Source: Clostridia bacterium
GTDB taxonomy: Bacteria; Bacillota; Clostridia; Christensenellales; Borkfalkiaceae
Assembly: GCA_029063275.1 (NCBI GenBank)
Contig: JAIDOO010000290.1
Coordinates: 1 to 6,951, forward strand
Direction: 5' to 3'
Length of the DNA: 6,951 nucleotides
Under the pieces are notes generated by a model. It was given only the letters and a program-made list of their open reading frames with translations, made no database searches and was not told the origin of the DNA. This document shows, in pieces, positions 1 to 6,385 of the stretch. Positions within the stretch are counted from its first letter, which is position 1; each line of letters opens with the position of its first letter. The translations under genes were made by a program, and so were the position numbers.

Positions 1-2537
1 GGTATATAAGATACGGAAGCCGAAATTGTCATCATTATGAATATCATACAGCATGCAATAGCGCCCGTCCAGACGTTACCCGTAATCCGGTAAAAAAGCC
101 TGTTAAATATAGGCAGAATAAACATCATTACGACAAGCGCAAACACCATGTTTATATACAGCCAAATTTCCGTACCGTTGCCCCAATATCCGTAGAAGGG
201 CGAACCGGTCGTGAAGTAGCAGACGTAATTAATGAGCAGAATAAATCCGAGTCCGATACTGTTGGCAAGTGCGCCGACTAAAATTACCTTCCACTCCTTC
301 CAGCCCTCTCTGCCTATACTGCAGTTGACGCGGATAGAGTTGGAAATGTAAAACACGAAGATTATGGGCCAGTATTCGAGAGCCGTTACAAACATTCTCT
401 CATTCAGAGGCGCCGCCGATATCAGCATAAATCTAAAATCCTGATGGAATATCCAGTAATTGAGCTGAACGAGGAAGTAGAACGCGCCGAACATTATGAG
501 CGAAAGAAGTATTGCCTTGCCGATATTTAGGAAAACCGTTCCTACGTATCTTGAAACGCTCTTTTTATCGCCTTTTTCAATCTTGCCGTATCCCGTAATT
601 TTGATTGCCTTAAATTTATCCCAGTCGTAAACGGGCTCGATTCCCTTGACCTTATAACGGATATACTCGTACAGGTTTTCACATAGCGTAGTGCCGAAGA
701 AAATCACAAGTCCTATCGCGCCGTTAATTGCCGCCCACAGGAGAATGGCGTTAATCATTCTGGCGGGGAAGATAAAAGTATATACGTTTGCAACATTGGA
801 CGTGGGGAATATTTCGATTGAGAGGTTCGCAAGGGGAATATAATCAAGACAAGCGATTATTGCAGTGAGTATCATACTCGTCCAGAATATAACCTTATGA
901 GCAACCGTCTTGTTTTCCTTTACCAATTCGGCGGCGTGCCCTTGAGGCTGTTTGGCGCGGGCGGTAATTTCCGCATCCACGACGACAGCCGTAGGCTTAC
1001 CCGCCTCTGCGCCGGCCATAATGGCTTCTACGTCTACTCCGCCGACGCGCTCTCCGACCGCCTCGACCTCGGTTATTTTTCTGATCTCGTCGTCGGAAAT
1101 TTCCTCAACCTTCTTTGCTTTGAGCGAGCGGAATAAAGGCGTTTTCATAAGTACCGCGCTAAGCGCGATTATGAAAGTGAACGCCGCCGCAAGGGCTATT
1201 CCGTTGGAAAATTCCTTACCGAACCAAAGCTGTGAACCGGGACTTATGTCCGAGCCCATATTCAAGGTCTGATTGAAGAAGTCTATGGAGTTTGAAATGC
1301 TGACAGGGTCGTACATTTCAAAGCAATGGTTGATATCCTCACGGTGAACAATTCTGTACGTGCCGTTTGCCATATCGCCGTAGCCGTAGTCGTATGACAC
1401 GGTGCCGATATAATCGTGCTCCCAACCGCTGACCTCGTTTATAAACCTGAGTCCCGCAACTTCAAAGGATTCGGTGTCAGTCTGATAGCGGAACGCGCCT
1501 TCGTCGTAGTATCCGTAGGCAAGAGCCGCATTGCAGTTGAAATTCTGATATCTGTCTATTGAAGAGTATTTGATATATCCCGATATATACAGCGATTTTA
1601 TTACGCTCTCATCGAAACTGTTGCCCGCCATAGACTCGGCAAGGTCGGATACGTTGCCGCCGCCCGCCGAGTGCCCTATAGCGCCGAAGCGCTCTTTATC
1701 GCAGAACTTAAAATCGTCGGTGTTGTTATAAACGTATTGCACAAGATATTCGATACCGTTAGCGCCCGAAGTGGAGGGCTCGGTAGTTCCGCCCTGTCCG
1801 CCGGGGTCCATAGTGAACACTACCGCGCCGCGGCGTGAAAACTCCATTGCGTACTGCGACATAGTCGCCTTCGTGCGGGTGAAGCCGGGAAGCACAAACA
1901 CGACTGCCGCAGGATTTTCCTCGGTTGCCGTCTTGGGTACGTACATTGTAACCGCATAGGTCGTATTACCCTCGAAGGTGTATTCCTCGCCGTGTATTTT
2001 ACCCTCGTTATAATAATGGGTCATATCGGCGGTGAGCGTAAAATCGGTTACCTTAACCGAAAATCCCGAAGTCTCGAAGCACATTGCCGTAAAGCTTGAA
2101 ATAAATATCAGACAGAAGGCAACGCACATTGTTATAAAGCTCTTGGTCTTATAAAACCGTTTTTTGCCTGCGGGCTTTACAGCCGTGCCCGCGGCGGTTT
2201 CAGCCGCGATGTTTTTCCTTAAAACAACAAGTTCGTCATCGACGTTCCTGAAAAACGCTATGCCGTTCAAAATAAAGGCAGGCACGCACACTATGCTGAG
2301 TATCCAGCAGACGAGCAGTTTTATCCGCTCCTTTTTTTCAAGCTTTACCGCAGTCATCTTCTCCCTTACAGAAGTTACTATAAATCCCGTGTAAAGACTT
2401 ATAAGGGCAAATACCGCAAAGCCTATATACCAATAATTTCCCAGTGCAAAGAAGCACGCCGCCAGCACAAACCACAGTCCCGTAAACACGTACGAGCATA
2501 CGGAGGCAGCTTTTAATAATTTACTCTTTAAATACAT
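1..2537 (-). CDS. Polytopic membrane protein with embedded alpha/beta-hydrolase domain (3' end missing)
   Basis: The reading frame is open from ATG at 2537 to the window edge (845 codons plus 2 nt, no stop), so the C terminus is missing. Four hydrophobic segments (about residues 10-32, 35-55, 73-95, 134-153) precede a soluble domain (about 160-440). That domain has alpha/beta-hydrolase hallmarks: a strand ending L216-P-G-F219 (likely oxyanion region), M243-D-P-G-G-Q-G-G, and the nucleophile elbow G288-H-S290-A-G-G. H404 (in N-H-C) or H398 is the likely catalytic His; I could not assign the acid. Another segment (446-464), a charged linker (about 465-545) and at least six more hydrophobic segments (about 548-567, 595-617, 671-692, 721-738, 750-773, 790-810, 822-843) follow. 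Ser290 suggests an esterase, lipase or acyltransferase-like role; the substrate is unknown. It is the last visible gene of the three-gene run, 12 bp after the small lipoprotein gene, behind a strong AAGGAGG site. Hydrolase fold: fairly sure. Exact family: not recognised. Confidence 0.85.
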   Translation of the reverse strand, partial: MYLKSKLLKAASVCSYVFTGLWFVLAACFFALGNYWYIGFAVFALISLYTGFIVTSVREKMTAVKLEKKERIKLLVCWILSIVCVPAFILNGIAFFRNVDDELVVLRKNIAAETAAGTAVKPAGKKRFYKTKSFITMCVAFCLIFISSFTAMCFETSGFSVKVTDFTLTADMTHYYNEGKIHGEEYTFEGNTTYAVTMYVPKTATEENPAAVVFVLPGFTRTKATMSQYAMEFSRRGAVVFTMDPGGQGGTTEPSTSGANGIEYLVQYVYNNTDDFKFCDKERFGAIGHSAGGGNVSDLAESMAGNSFDESVIKSLYISGYIKYSSIDRYQNFNCNAALAYGYYDEGAFRYQTDTESFEVAGLRFINEVSGWEHDYIGTVSYDYGYGDMANGTYRIVHREDINHCFEMYDPVSISNSIDFFNQTLNMGSDISPGSQLWFGKEFSNGIALAAAFTFIIALSAVLMKTPLFRSLKAKKVEEISDDEIRKITEVEAVGERVGGVDVEAIMAGAEAGKPTAVVVDAEITARAKQPQGHAAELVKENKTVAHKVIFWTSMILTAIIACLDYIPLANLSIEIFPTSNVANVYTFIFPARMINAILLWAAINGAIGLVIFFGTTLCENLYEYIRYKVKGIEPVYDWDKFKAIKITGYGKIEKGDKKSVSRYVGTVFLNIGKAILLSLIMFGAFYFLVQLNYWIFHQDFRFMLISAAPLNERMFVTALEYWPIIFVFYISNSIRVNCSIGREGWKEWKVILVGALANSIGLGFILLINYVCYFTTGSPFYGYWGNGTEIWLYINMVFALVVMMFILPIFNRLFYRITGNVWTGAIACCMIFIMMTISASVSYI

Positions 2538-2543
2538 AATCCC

Positions 2544-2550
2544 CCTCCTT
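2544..2550 (-). promoter_or_regulatory. Ribosome binding site of the membrane hydrolase gene
   Basis: AAGGAGG, continuing into a run of G, ends 6 nt before ATG at 2537. Its first base lies in the TAA stop of the preceding lipoprotein gene (2552-2550). This supports the ATG at 2537 as the start and suggests translational coupling between the two genes. It is the closest match to the consensus among the Shine-Dalgarno sites in this window. Confidence 0.85.
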
Positions 2551-3293
2551 TATGCCCCGTACTCGCTCTGTATCCAGTCGAATACCAGATTAGTAAGCTC
2601 GTTATCGGTTATTCTCGCCGCATAGCGGTTTGCTGTGGAGCCTATGGTGATACCGCCTACGTTTTCAATGAAGTCGGTTCCCTGCGTCATTCCGCCCGTA
2701 GAGGTGATATTTGCCGCCCAGCCGACCATTATATCCACGTCGCCGTCGGACATAATCTTTGCACACGACGCGCCTACCGCGCCGTCGTAACCGCGGATAA
2801 CTATATACATATCCTCTAGCGAGTAGCCCTCACCCGTCAGATATTCGTACATTTTATTCTCGAACGCCGACATATACGACTCGGTGAGACCGGAGGTTGC
2901 GCCCCTGTCGTACCAGGCTATGACGAGGTCGATTTCCACAAACGCCGCCTGTAAAGTTACGCTCCGCTCTTCGCCCTTTAAATAATCCTTTACGTCGTCG
3001 TAGCGTATCAGCCCTTTGTTTGCCGAAACCTTTACCTCTTTAGCCTCAAGCTCCTCCCAGTTTTGCTGTGCCGTCCAACCCACGAAGGTTTTACCCTCGA
3101 ATTTTGACGGTACGTCGGGCGGGGTTACAATTGCATTGTTGAATATATTTACCGTGCAGCTGTCGTAGTATTCGCCGTCCACTTCAAGCACAACCTGAAC
3201 ATCGCGCTCAAACGCCTTCACAAGCGAACAGCCGGATAACGCCGCCAAACACAGTACTATTACCAACAATGCACTAATAATGTGTTTTTTCAT
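2550..3293 (-). CDS. Small lipoprotein: one connector module plus one binding-like domain
   Basis: Starting at the ATG at 3293 gives 247 aa; an in-frame ATG at 3299 would add Met-Lys. I prefer 3293 because AAAGGGG (3307-3301) is 7 nt from it but only 1 nt from 3299. A lipoprotein signal peptide with lipobox L-S-G-C (Cys22) predicts lipid anchoring on the outer face of the membrane. Residues about 32-119 are a Flg_new-like (Listeria-Bacteroides-type) module with V-D-G-E-Y-Y and F-V-G-W. Residues about 120-245 match the repeated binding-like domain of the neighbouring 967-aa lipoprotein: a start strand with I-A-W-Y, then G-D-V-D-I (184-188), A-N-I-T-S-T-G-G, conserved Arg223 followed by I-T-D-N-E-L, and a terminal amphipathic helix. 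The protein is therefore a stand-alone copy of one unit of its neighbour. No catalytic motif is visible; a ligand-binding or partner role is inference. Confidence 0.85.
   Translation of the reverse strand: MKKHIISALLVIVLCLAALSGCSLVKAFERDVQVVLEVDGEYYDSCTVNIFNNAIVTPPDVPSKFEGKTFVGWTAQQNWEELEAKEVKVSANKGLIRYDDVKDYLKGEERSVTLQAAFVEIDLVIAWYDRGATSGLTESYMSAFENKMYEYLTGEGYSLEDMYIVIRGYDGAVGASCAKIMSDGDVDIMVGWAANITSTGGMTQGTDFIENVGGITIGSTANRYAARITDNELTNLVFDWIQSEYGA
2553..3200 (-). repeat. Protein-level repeat unit, stand-alone copy (connector + binding-like domain)
   Basis: This encodes the only unit in the small lipoprotein. The connector (about 2937-3200) carries V-x-G-x-Y and G-W. The binding-like domain (about 2553-2936) carries G-D-x-D, A-N-I-T-S-T-G-G and the Arg plus I-T-D-N helix end. 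The order, connector first and then domain, is the same as in the tandem array of the upstream gene. Similarity is seen at protein level only; the DNA is too diverged to call a DNA repeat. Confidence 0.65.
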
Positions 3294-3300
3294 CTTCATT

Positions 3301-3307
3301 CCCCTTT
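3301..3307 (-). promoter_or_regulatory. Ribosome binding site deciding the start of the small lipoprotein
   Basis: AAAGGGG lies 7 nt before ATG at 3293 and only 1 nt before the alternative in-frame ATG at 3299. The same AAAGGGG sequence stands 6 nt before the start of the 967-aa gene. Comparable spacing at that neighbour argues for 3293 as the true start. Confidence 0.75.
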
Positions 3308-3318
3308 ATTATTTTTAT

Positions 3319-3666
3319 TTAAAAACCTGTGATGGTTTCATCTTGAAGCGCAAACTGATGGAACAGCGCCGCAATTTCGGTGTCGGCTATCTGCATAACG
3401 TATCTGCTGCTTGAACCGGGCTGAACCTTTGTGCCCGCAACGCCGTTGGCTTCGGTTATGGCATTGCCCACGTTTATTGCGTAATCAATCTGTCCGGCAG
3501 CCGCGTCGCCGTTCATAGTGGTCATATTGGTGTATGACTTAAAAGTAATTTCAACGTCATATCCTTCTTCAAGCGCATAAGCTTTAAACGCTGTTTCGAT
3601 TGCCGTAAGTTTTTCATCGTTTATCGAAGAATTACTGTAATAACCTACCGTTATAGTTACGGCAAC
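3319..3666 (-). repeat. Binding-like domain copy C, C-terminal and shortened
   Basis: Residues about 853-967 of the large lipoprotein. The start strand (V-G-Y-Y-S), D-Y-A-I-N-V-G-N, conserved Arg940 followed by V-M-Q-I-A-D-T-E, and the final helix are present. The segment ends without the D-T-D-x-A-K-x-I-L-x-P-x-Y-V tail found in copies A and B, and no connector follows. In this it resembles the copy in the small lipoprotein. Confidence 0.65.
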
Positions 3667-6222
3667 AGGTCCGTCGTCCAAGTCAAATCTTGCGTATAAG
3701 GTCAACGTTCCACCGGAAGCGAGCGCCGAAACCTGCCCGTAGGTGATAGCGCCTGCCGCAATCAGCGTTTCGCCCGCAACTTCGCTTTGGGTGGTTGCCC
3801 AGCCCTTGAACACGTAGCCTGCATCCGCCTCGGGCTTGGGCAGGGATTTCGCCGTTGCGCTTGTTGCGTTGGATATTACGATTGCCTCGCCGTAAGCCGA
3901 ACCCTTTACTATTAAATTGACAGTTATCTCTTGCGCTTCGCTGTCGGAAACGTAGTCGGGATTTAAAATCTTTTTAGCCGTATCGGTATCCAGGAAGTCG
4001 TAAAACGCCTTTGTCGCCCCGTCTTCGGTGAGGTAGGCTACCGTTCTGTCCCCGCTGTAATAAGCAACGTATACCGATTTTTTGGCTATTATAGTTACTC
4101 CGCCGGTTGAATCGACGTTTCCGCCGCTTCCGAAAGTGATATTGAAATCGCCTGCATTTACAAGGGCACCGAAGTCTCCCGCACCCGTACTGCCGTTGCC
4201 GAGCATTTCATAGGTTACGTTGAGCCTTTCGCCCTCGCCGACCTGATAGCTTTCGCCGAATGCGGCTACCAGCTTAATTATCGTATCTTCGTCCACGTAT
4301 CTTGCGAATACGGCTATATTTACATTAATTAAAGTTACGTCGTCATTTATATATCTTGCATACAGCGTTACCACGCCGTTTTCGGCATAGGCTGCAAGAG
4401 CGCCGTATGTTACTTCACCCGAAAAAGTTACTTCGCCCGTTTGTTCCTCTGCCGTGAGCGCCCAGCCCATAGGCGTAAGTCCCGTCTTTTCAGGCAATTC
4501 GGGAAGTTCTTGCGCACCTGCGGTACTCGCACTGGATAGCACTACTGACTTTGCATAAGGCTTGCCGTCAACCACAAAGTTTACGGTAATCTTTTTTATT
4601 TCCTCGGGAACGTAGCTCGGGTCGAGAATTATCTTTGCCGCGTCGGTATCCATAAAGTTGAAGAATGCAACAGCTATTGCATTTTCGGTAAGATAGGAAA
4701 TATATCTGGTACCCGTGTAAGCAGTGCTGACTACGCTGTAACTCTTTTTACCTATTACCGATACGCCTCCTTCGGTGTTAATGTTGTTGCCCGTAGCAAA
4801 GACTATATCGTAGTTACCCGAGTTAACCAGGTTACCGAATGCGGCTACGCCCGTATTGCTTGCGCCCAACAAAGAGTACTTTATCTCAGGCGCTTCAACG
4901 CCGTTTTCCGCAGCGTAATCTTCCTTAAACGCCGCTACCAAATCTGCAATTGTTTTTGCGTCGGCGTATCTGCTGTACACGGCTATTTGCATATCGTAGG
5001 ATATTTCAGGCATATCCGCGCCGACCGCAATTCCGTAGCCTACCATTCTTAAAAGCGCGGCGGTATCTTGATCGAGCGCGCCGTTATATTCGGAGTTTTC
5101 TACGTTCAACCCAAGCAGGGATGCCGCGTGCACGCACGCCGCGAGGTATGAACCCTCGTATGAGGGATGATTTTCGTCTGCGGTGTTGTACAAATTTATA
5201 TCCGCATAGTTTTCGTACATATAGGTAAACGCCTTGCCCACGTAGGAGACGGTTGCGCCTATTCTTTCCGCCACGGTATCGTAGGCGGTGCGTAGACGAG
5301 ACTCCATTTCAGGCACAGAGCCGCCGTAGCTACCCGCATATGCGGGACTGCCCCACGTTTCGTACAGGAATATACGGCAGTTGTCCTGAGTTTCTTCTAT
5401 TCTCTCCGCCAGCGCCTTTGCGCCCGAAAGGAAGTACTTATAGTCGTCGTTGACGGGGCTGGTGCTCTTTTCCTGCAAAACGATTATATCGTAGCTTGAA
5501 GCCGTCAGCGCCGCTTCCACCCTTGCGCCGTCCTCGGTCTTGGGGTCTGCCCAGTTTTTGAGGCTTTGGCTGCCCGTGGTTAAAGATTCAACCGTAACCT
5601 CTGCTCCCGCGCCGTTTGCAATTTCTTTAAACAGCGTAGGCATATCGTTATAAAAAGTGTAGCTGTTGCCTATAAACAAAATCTTTTGAGGCGAGGTAAC
5701 AACGTACGGCCATACGGCGGGCGCACCGTTTACTTCATGCCAGAAATTGCCCCCGACCGTAGGTTGGCTTTCGGAATACACATACACGGTTGTGCCTTCG
5801 CCTACCGATATATCCGTTGCATAGCCGTACACCTTTGAGCTTGCGGGAAAGGCGTTTTCGCCAACCGTTGTTACGCTTGCGGGAAGCATTACCGTGTCAG
5901 CATAATAGCAATGGGTAAACGCGTTGTCGCCTATACTGGTGATGCCGTCCTTTATTACAAGCTCGGTAACTCTGCCCGATTTACCGTACCAGGGCGCATC
6001 TTTTGCCGAGGAATAGTCCCGCATTGCGCCGCTTCCCTCTACGGTGAGGATATATCCGTACTTGCCGTTATCCGTAAAGTAAGCAGTAACGTCGCTACCT
6101 TCTGCGGAAACGTTCCATGTGGGGTACTCTTCCTCTTTGGAGCAGGCTGTCAATACTGCGGACATTACTCCGAGAACCATCACCATAGCGAGGATGAATA
6201 CAGTTAAAAATCTCTTCTTCAT
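3319..6222 (-). CDS. 967-aa surface lipoprotein: BspA-like LRR, SGNH (DUF4886-like) esterase, three binding-like repeats
   Basis: The signal peptide ends in lipobox L24-T-A-C27, so the mature protein should be a lipid-anchored surface protein. Residues about 35-130 are a BspA-like LRR_5 region (G-A-M-x-D-Y, P-W-Y, then I-T-S-I-G-D-N-A-F and V-T-T-V-G-E-N-A-F), followed by a Y-V-Y-S-E ... W-H linker common after such repeats. Residues about 179-375 resemble DUF4886 SGNH hydrolases: I-G-N-S187-Y-T with the nucleophile Ser, T-T-G217-S, V-L-Q250-E and D349-E-N-H352-P-S-Y-E-G-S-Y, so the triad looks complete. Such enzymes cleave O-acyl (often acetyl) esters; the substrate here is unknown. Binding-like domains at about 409-538, 632-758 and 853-960 are joined by Flg_new-like connectors at about 541-630 and 762-850. 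AAAGGGG sits 6 nt before the ATG. It is the first gene of the run; the next gene starts about 25 bp downstream. Esterase role: likely. Binding role: inference. Confidence 0.9.
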   Translation of the reverse strand: MKKRFLTVFILAMVMVLGVMSAVLTACSKEEEYPTWNVSAEGSDVTAYFTDNGKYGYILTVEGSGAMRDYSSAKDAPWYGKSGRVTELVIKDGITSIGDNAFTHCYYADTVMLPASVTTVGENAFPASSKVYGYATDISVGEGTTVYVYSESQPTVGGNFWHEVNGAPAVWPYVVTSPQKILFIGNSYTFYNDMPTLFKEIANGAGAEVTVESLTTGSQSLKNWADPKTEDGARVEAALTASSYDIIVLQEKSTSPVNDDYKYFLSGAKALAERIEETQDNCRIFLYETWGSPAYAGSYGGSVPEMESRLRTAYDTVAERIGATVSYVGKAFTYMYENYADINLYNTADENHPSYEGSYLAACVHAASLLGLNVENSEYNGALDQDTAALLRMVGYGIAVGADMPEISYDMQIAVYSRYADAKTIADLVAAFKEDYAAENGVEAPEIKYSLLGASNTGVAAFGNLVNSGNYDIVFATGNNINTEGGVSVIGKKSYSVVSTAYTGTRYISYLTENAIAVAFFNFMDTDAAKIILDPSYVPEEIKKITVNFVVDGKPYAKSVVLSSASTAGAQELPELPEKTGLTPMGWALTAEEQTGEVTFSGEVTYGALAAYAENGVVTLYARYINDDVTLINVNIAVFARYVDEDTIIKLVAAFGESYQVGEGERLNVTYEMLGNGSTGAGDFGALVNAGDFNITFGSGGNVDSTGGVTIIAKKSVYVAYYSGDRTVAYLTEDGATKAFYDFLDTDTAKKILNPDYVSDSEAQEITVNLIVKGSAYGEAIVISNATSATAKSLPKPEADAGYVFKGWATTQSEVAGETLIAAGAITYGQVSALASGGTLTLYARFDLDDGPVAVTITVGYYSNSSINDEKLTAIETAFKAYALEEGYDVEITFKSYTNMTTMNGDAAAGQIDYAINVGNAITEANGVAGTKVQPGSSSRYVMQIADTEIAALFHQFALQDETITGF
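3673..4329 (-). repeat. Protein-level repeat unit 2 (binding-like domain B + connector)
   Basis: Residues about 632-850 of the large lipoprotein. Domain B starts I-A-V-F-A-R-Y and carries L-V-A-A-F, G-D-F-N-I-T-F-G, D-S-T-G-G-V, Arg726, Y-L-T-E-D and F-L-D-T-D-T-A-K-K-I-L-N-P-D-Y-V. The connector follows with I-T-V-N-L, V-K-G-S-A-Y, F-K-G-W-A and T-L-Y-A-R-F. It aligns nearly gap-free with unit 1 by eye, with similar spacing of all these motifs. Confidence 0.75.
4333..4998 (-). repeat. Protein-level repeat unit 1 (binding-like domain A + connector)
   Basis: Residues about 409-630 of the large lipoprotein. Domain A starts I-A-V-Y-S-R-Y and carries L-V-A-A-F-K, Y-D-I-V-F-A-T-G, N-T-E-G-G-V, Arg506, Y-L-T-E-N and F-M-D-T-D-A-A-K-I-I-L-D-P-S-Y-V. 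The connector follows with I-T-V-N-F, V-D-G-K-P-Y, P-M-G-W-A and T-L-Y-A-R-Y. The close match to unit 2 indicates internal duplication; the DNA itself has diverged. Confidence 0.75.
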
Positions 6223-6228
6223 ACATTT

Positions 6229-6235
6229 CCCCTTT
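6229..6235 (-). promoter_or_regulatory. Ribosome binding site of the 967-aa lipoprotein gene
   Basis: AAAGGGG lies 6 nt before ATG at 6222. Another ATG at 6226 is out of frame with the lipoprotein, so it does not compete as its start. I looked upstream for a promoter and found only weak -10-like strings (TATAAG near 6276-6281, TAATAA in the A/T stem) without a convincing -35, so I call none. Confidence 0.7.
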
Positions 6236-6244
6236 ATCGTTTTT

Positions 6245-6264
6245 TTATTAAAAAAATTTAATAA
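6245..6264. repeat. A/T-only inverted repeat in the operon leader
   Basis: TTATTAAA and TTTAATAA form a perfect 8-bp inverted repeat around an AAAA loop. Eight T follow on the plus strand (6265-6272). With no G or C pairs the stem is weak as RNA. It may be a protein site, an A/T-rich upstream element for the lipoprotein operon, or simply low-complexity sequence. Confidence 0.35.
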
Positions 6265-6290
6265 TTTTTTTTATCCTTATAAGACATTTT

Positions 6291-6322
6291 GAGCAGAGCG
6301 CATATTTGAATGCGCTCTGCTT
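6291..6322 (+). terminator. Intrinsic-terminator-like hairpin, T-tract on the plus strand
   Basis: GCAGAGCGCA (6293-6302) pairs perfectly with TGCGCTCTGC (6311-6320), with one A-T pair and a G-T wobble extending the base and a short A/T loop. On the plus strand it is followed by TTTATTTT, the classical form. Read in the direction of the flanking genes (minus), the stem is followed by TCAAAATG with no T-tract, although it lies between two minus-strand genes. It may still end malic enzyme transcripts by the stem alone, or act mainly against antisense transcription. Confidence 0.55.
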
Positions 6323-6332
6323 TATTTTAAGC

Positions 6333-6369
6333 TTGCTGAAAATAAAATTCGGGGGAATTTTCTCAGCAA
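6333..6369 (-). other. Interrupted hairpin in the 3' untranslated region of the malic enzyme gene
   Basis: TTGCTGA/TCAGCAA (7 bp) encloses AAAATTC/GAATTTT (7 bp) with a small asymmetric internal loop and a tetranucleotide loop (CCCC on the minus strand). It begins 17 bp after the malic enzyme stop codon. No T-tract follows on the minus strand, so it is not a textbook terminator. It may act as a 3'-end stabilising structure or as a tandem terminator with the 6291-6322 hairpin. Confidence 0.45.
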
Positions 6370-6385
6370 CGGCTTAACCCGATTT

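Noticed and set aside
897..1272. Two overlapping plus-strand open frames
   Set aside because: They lie antisense to the linker and adjacent part of the membrane hydrolase, overlap each other, have no ribosome site and read as low-complexity Ala/Ser/Thr translation; shadows of the GC-rich coding strand.
1771..2394. Plus-strand open frames at 1771-1959 and 2164-2394
   Set aside because: Antisense to the hydrolase gene, no recognisable protein features and no ribosome site.
3319..4998. DNA-level tandem repeat
   Set aside because: The units match at protein level but I see no long identical DNA stretches between them.
4950..6207. Plus-strand open frames at 4950-5228, 5253-5453 and 5911-6207
   Set aside because: Antisense to the SGNH/LRR part of the 967-aa gene; Arg/Pro-rich or featureless translations typical of shadow frames.
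2550..6222. ABC importer solute-binding proteins
   Set aside because: The binding-like domains are only about half the usual size, repeated, and fused to an esterase; no permease or ATPase gene is in the window.
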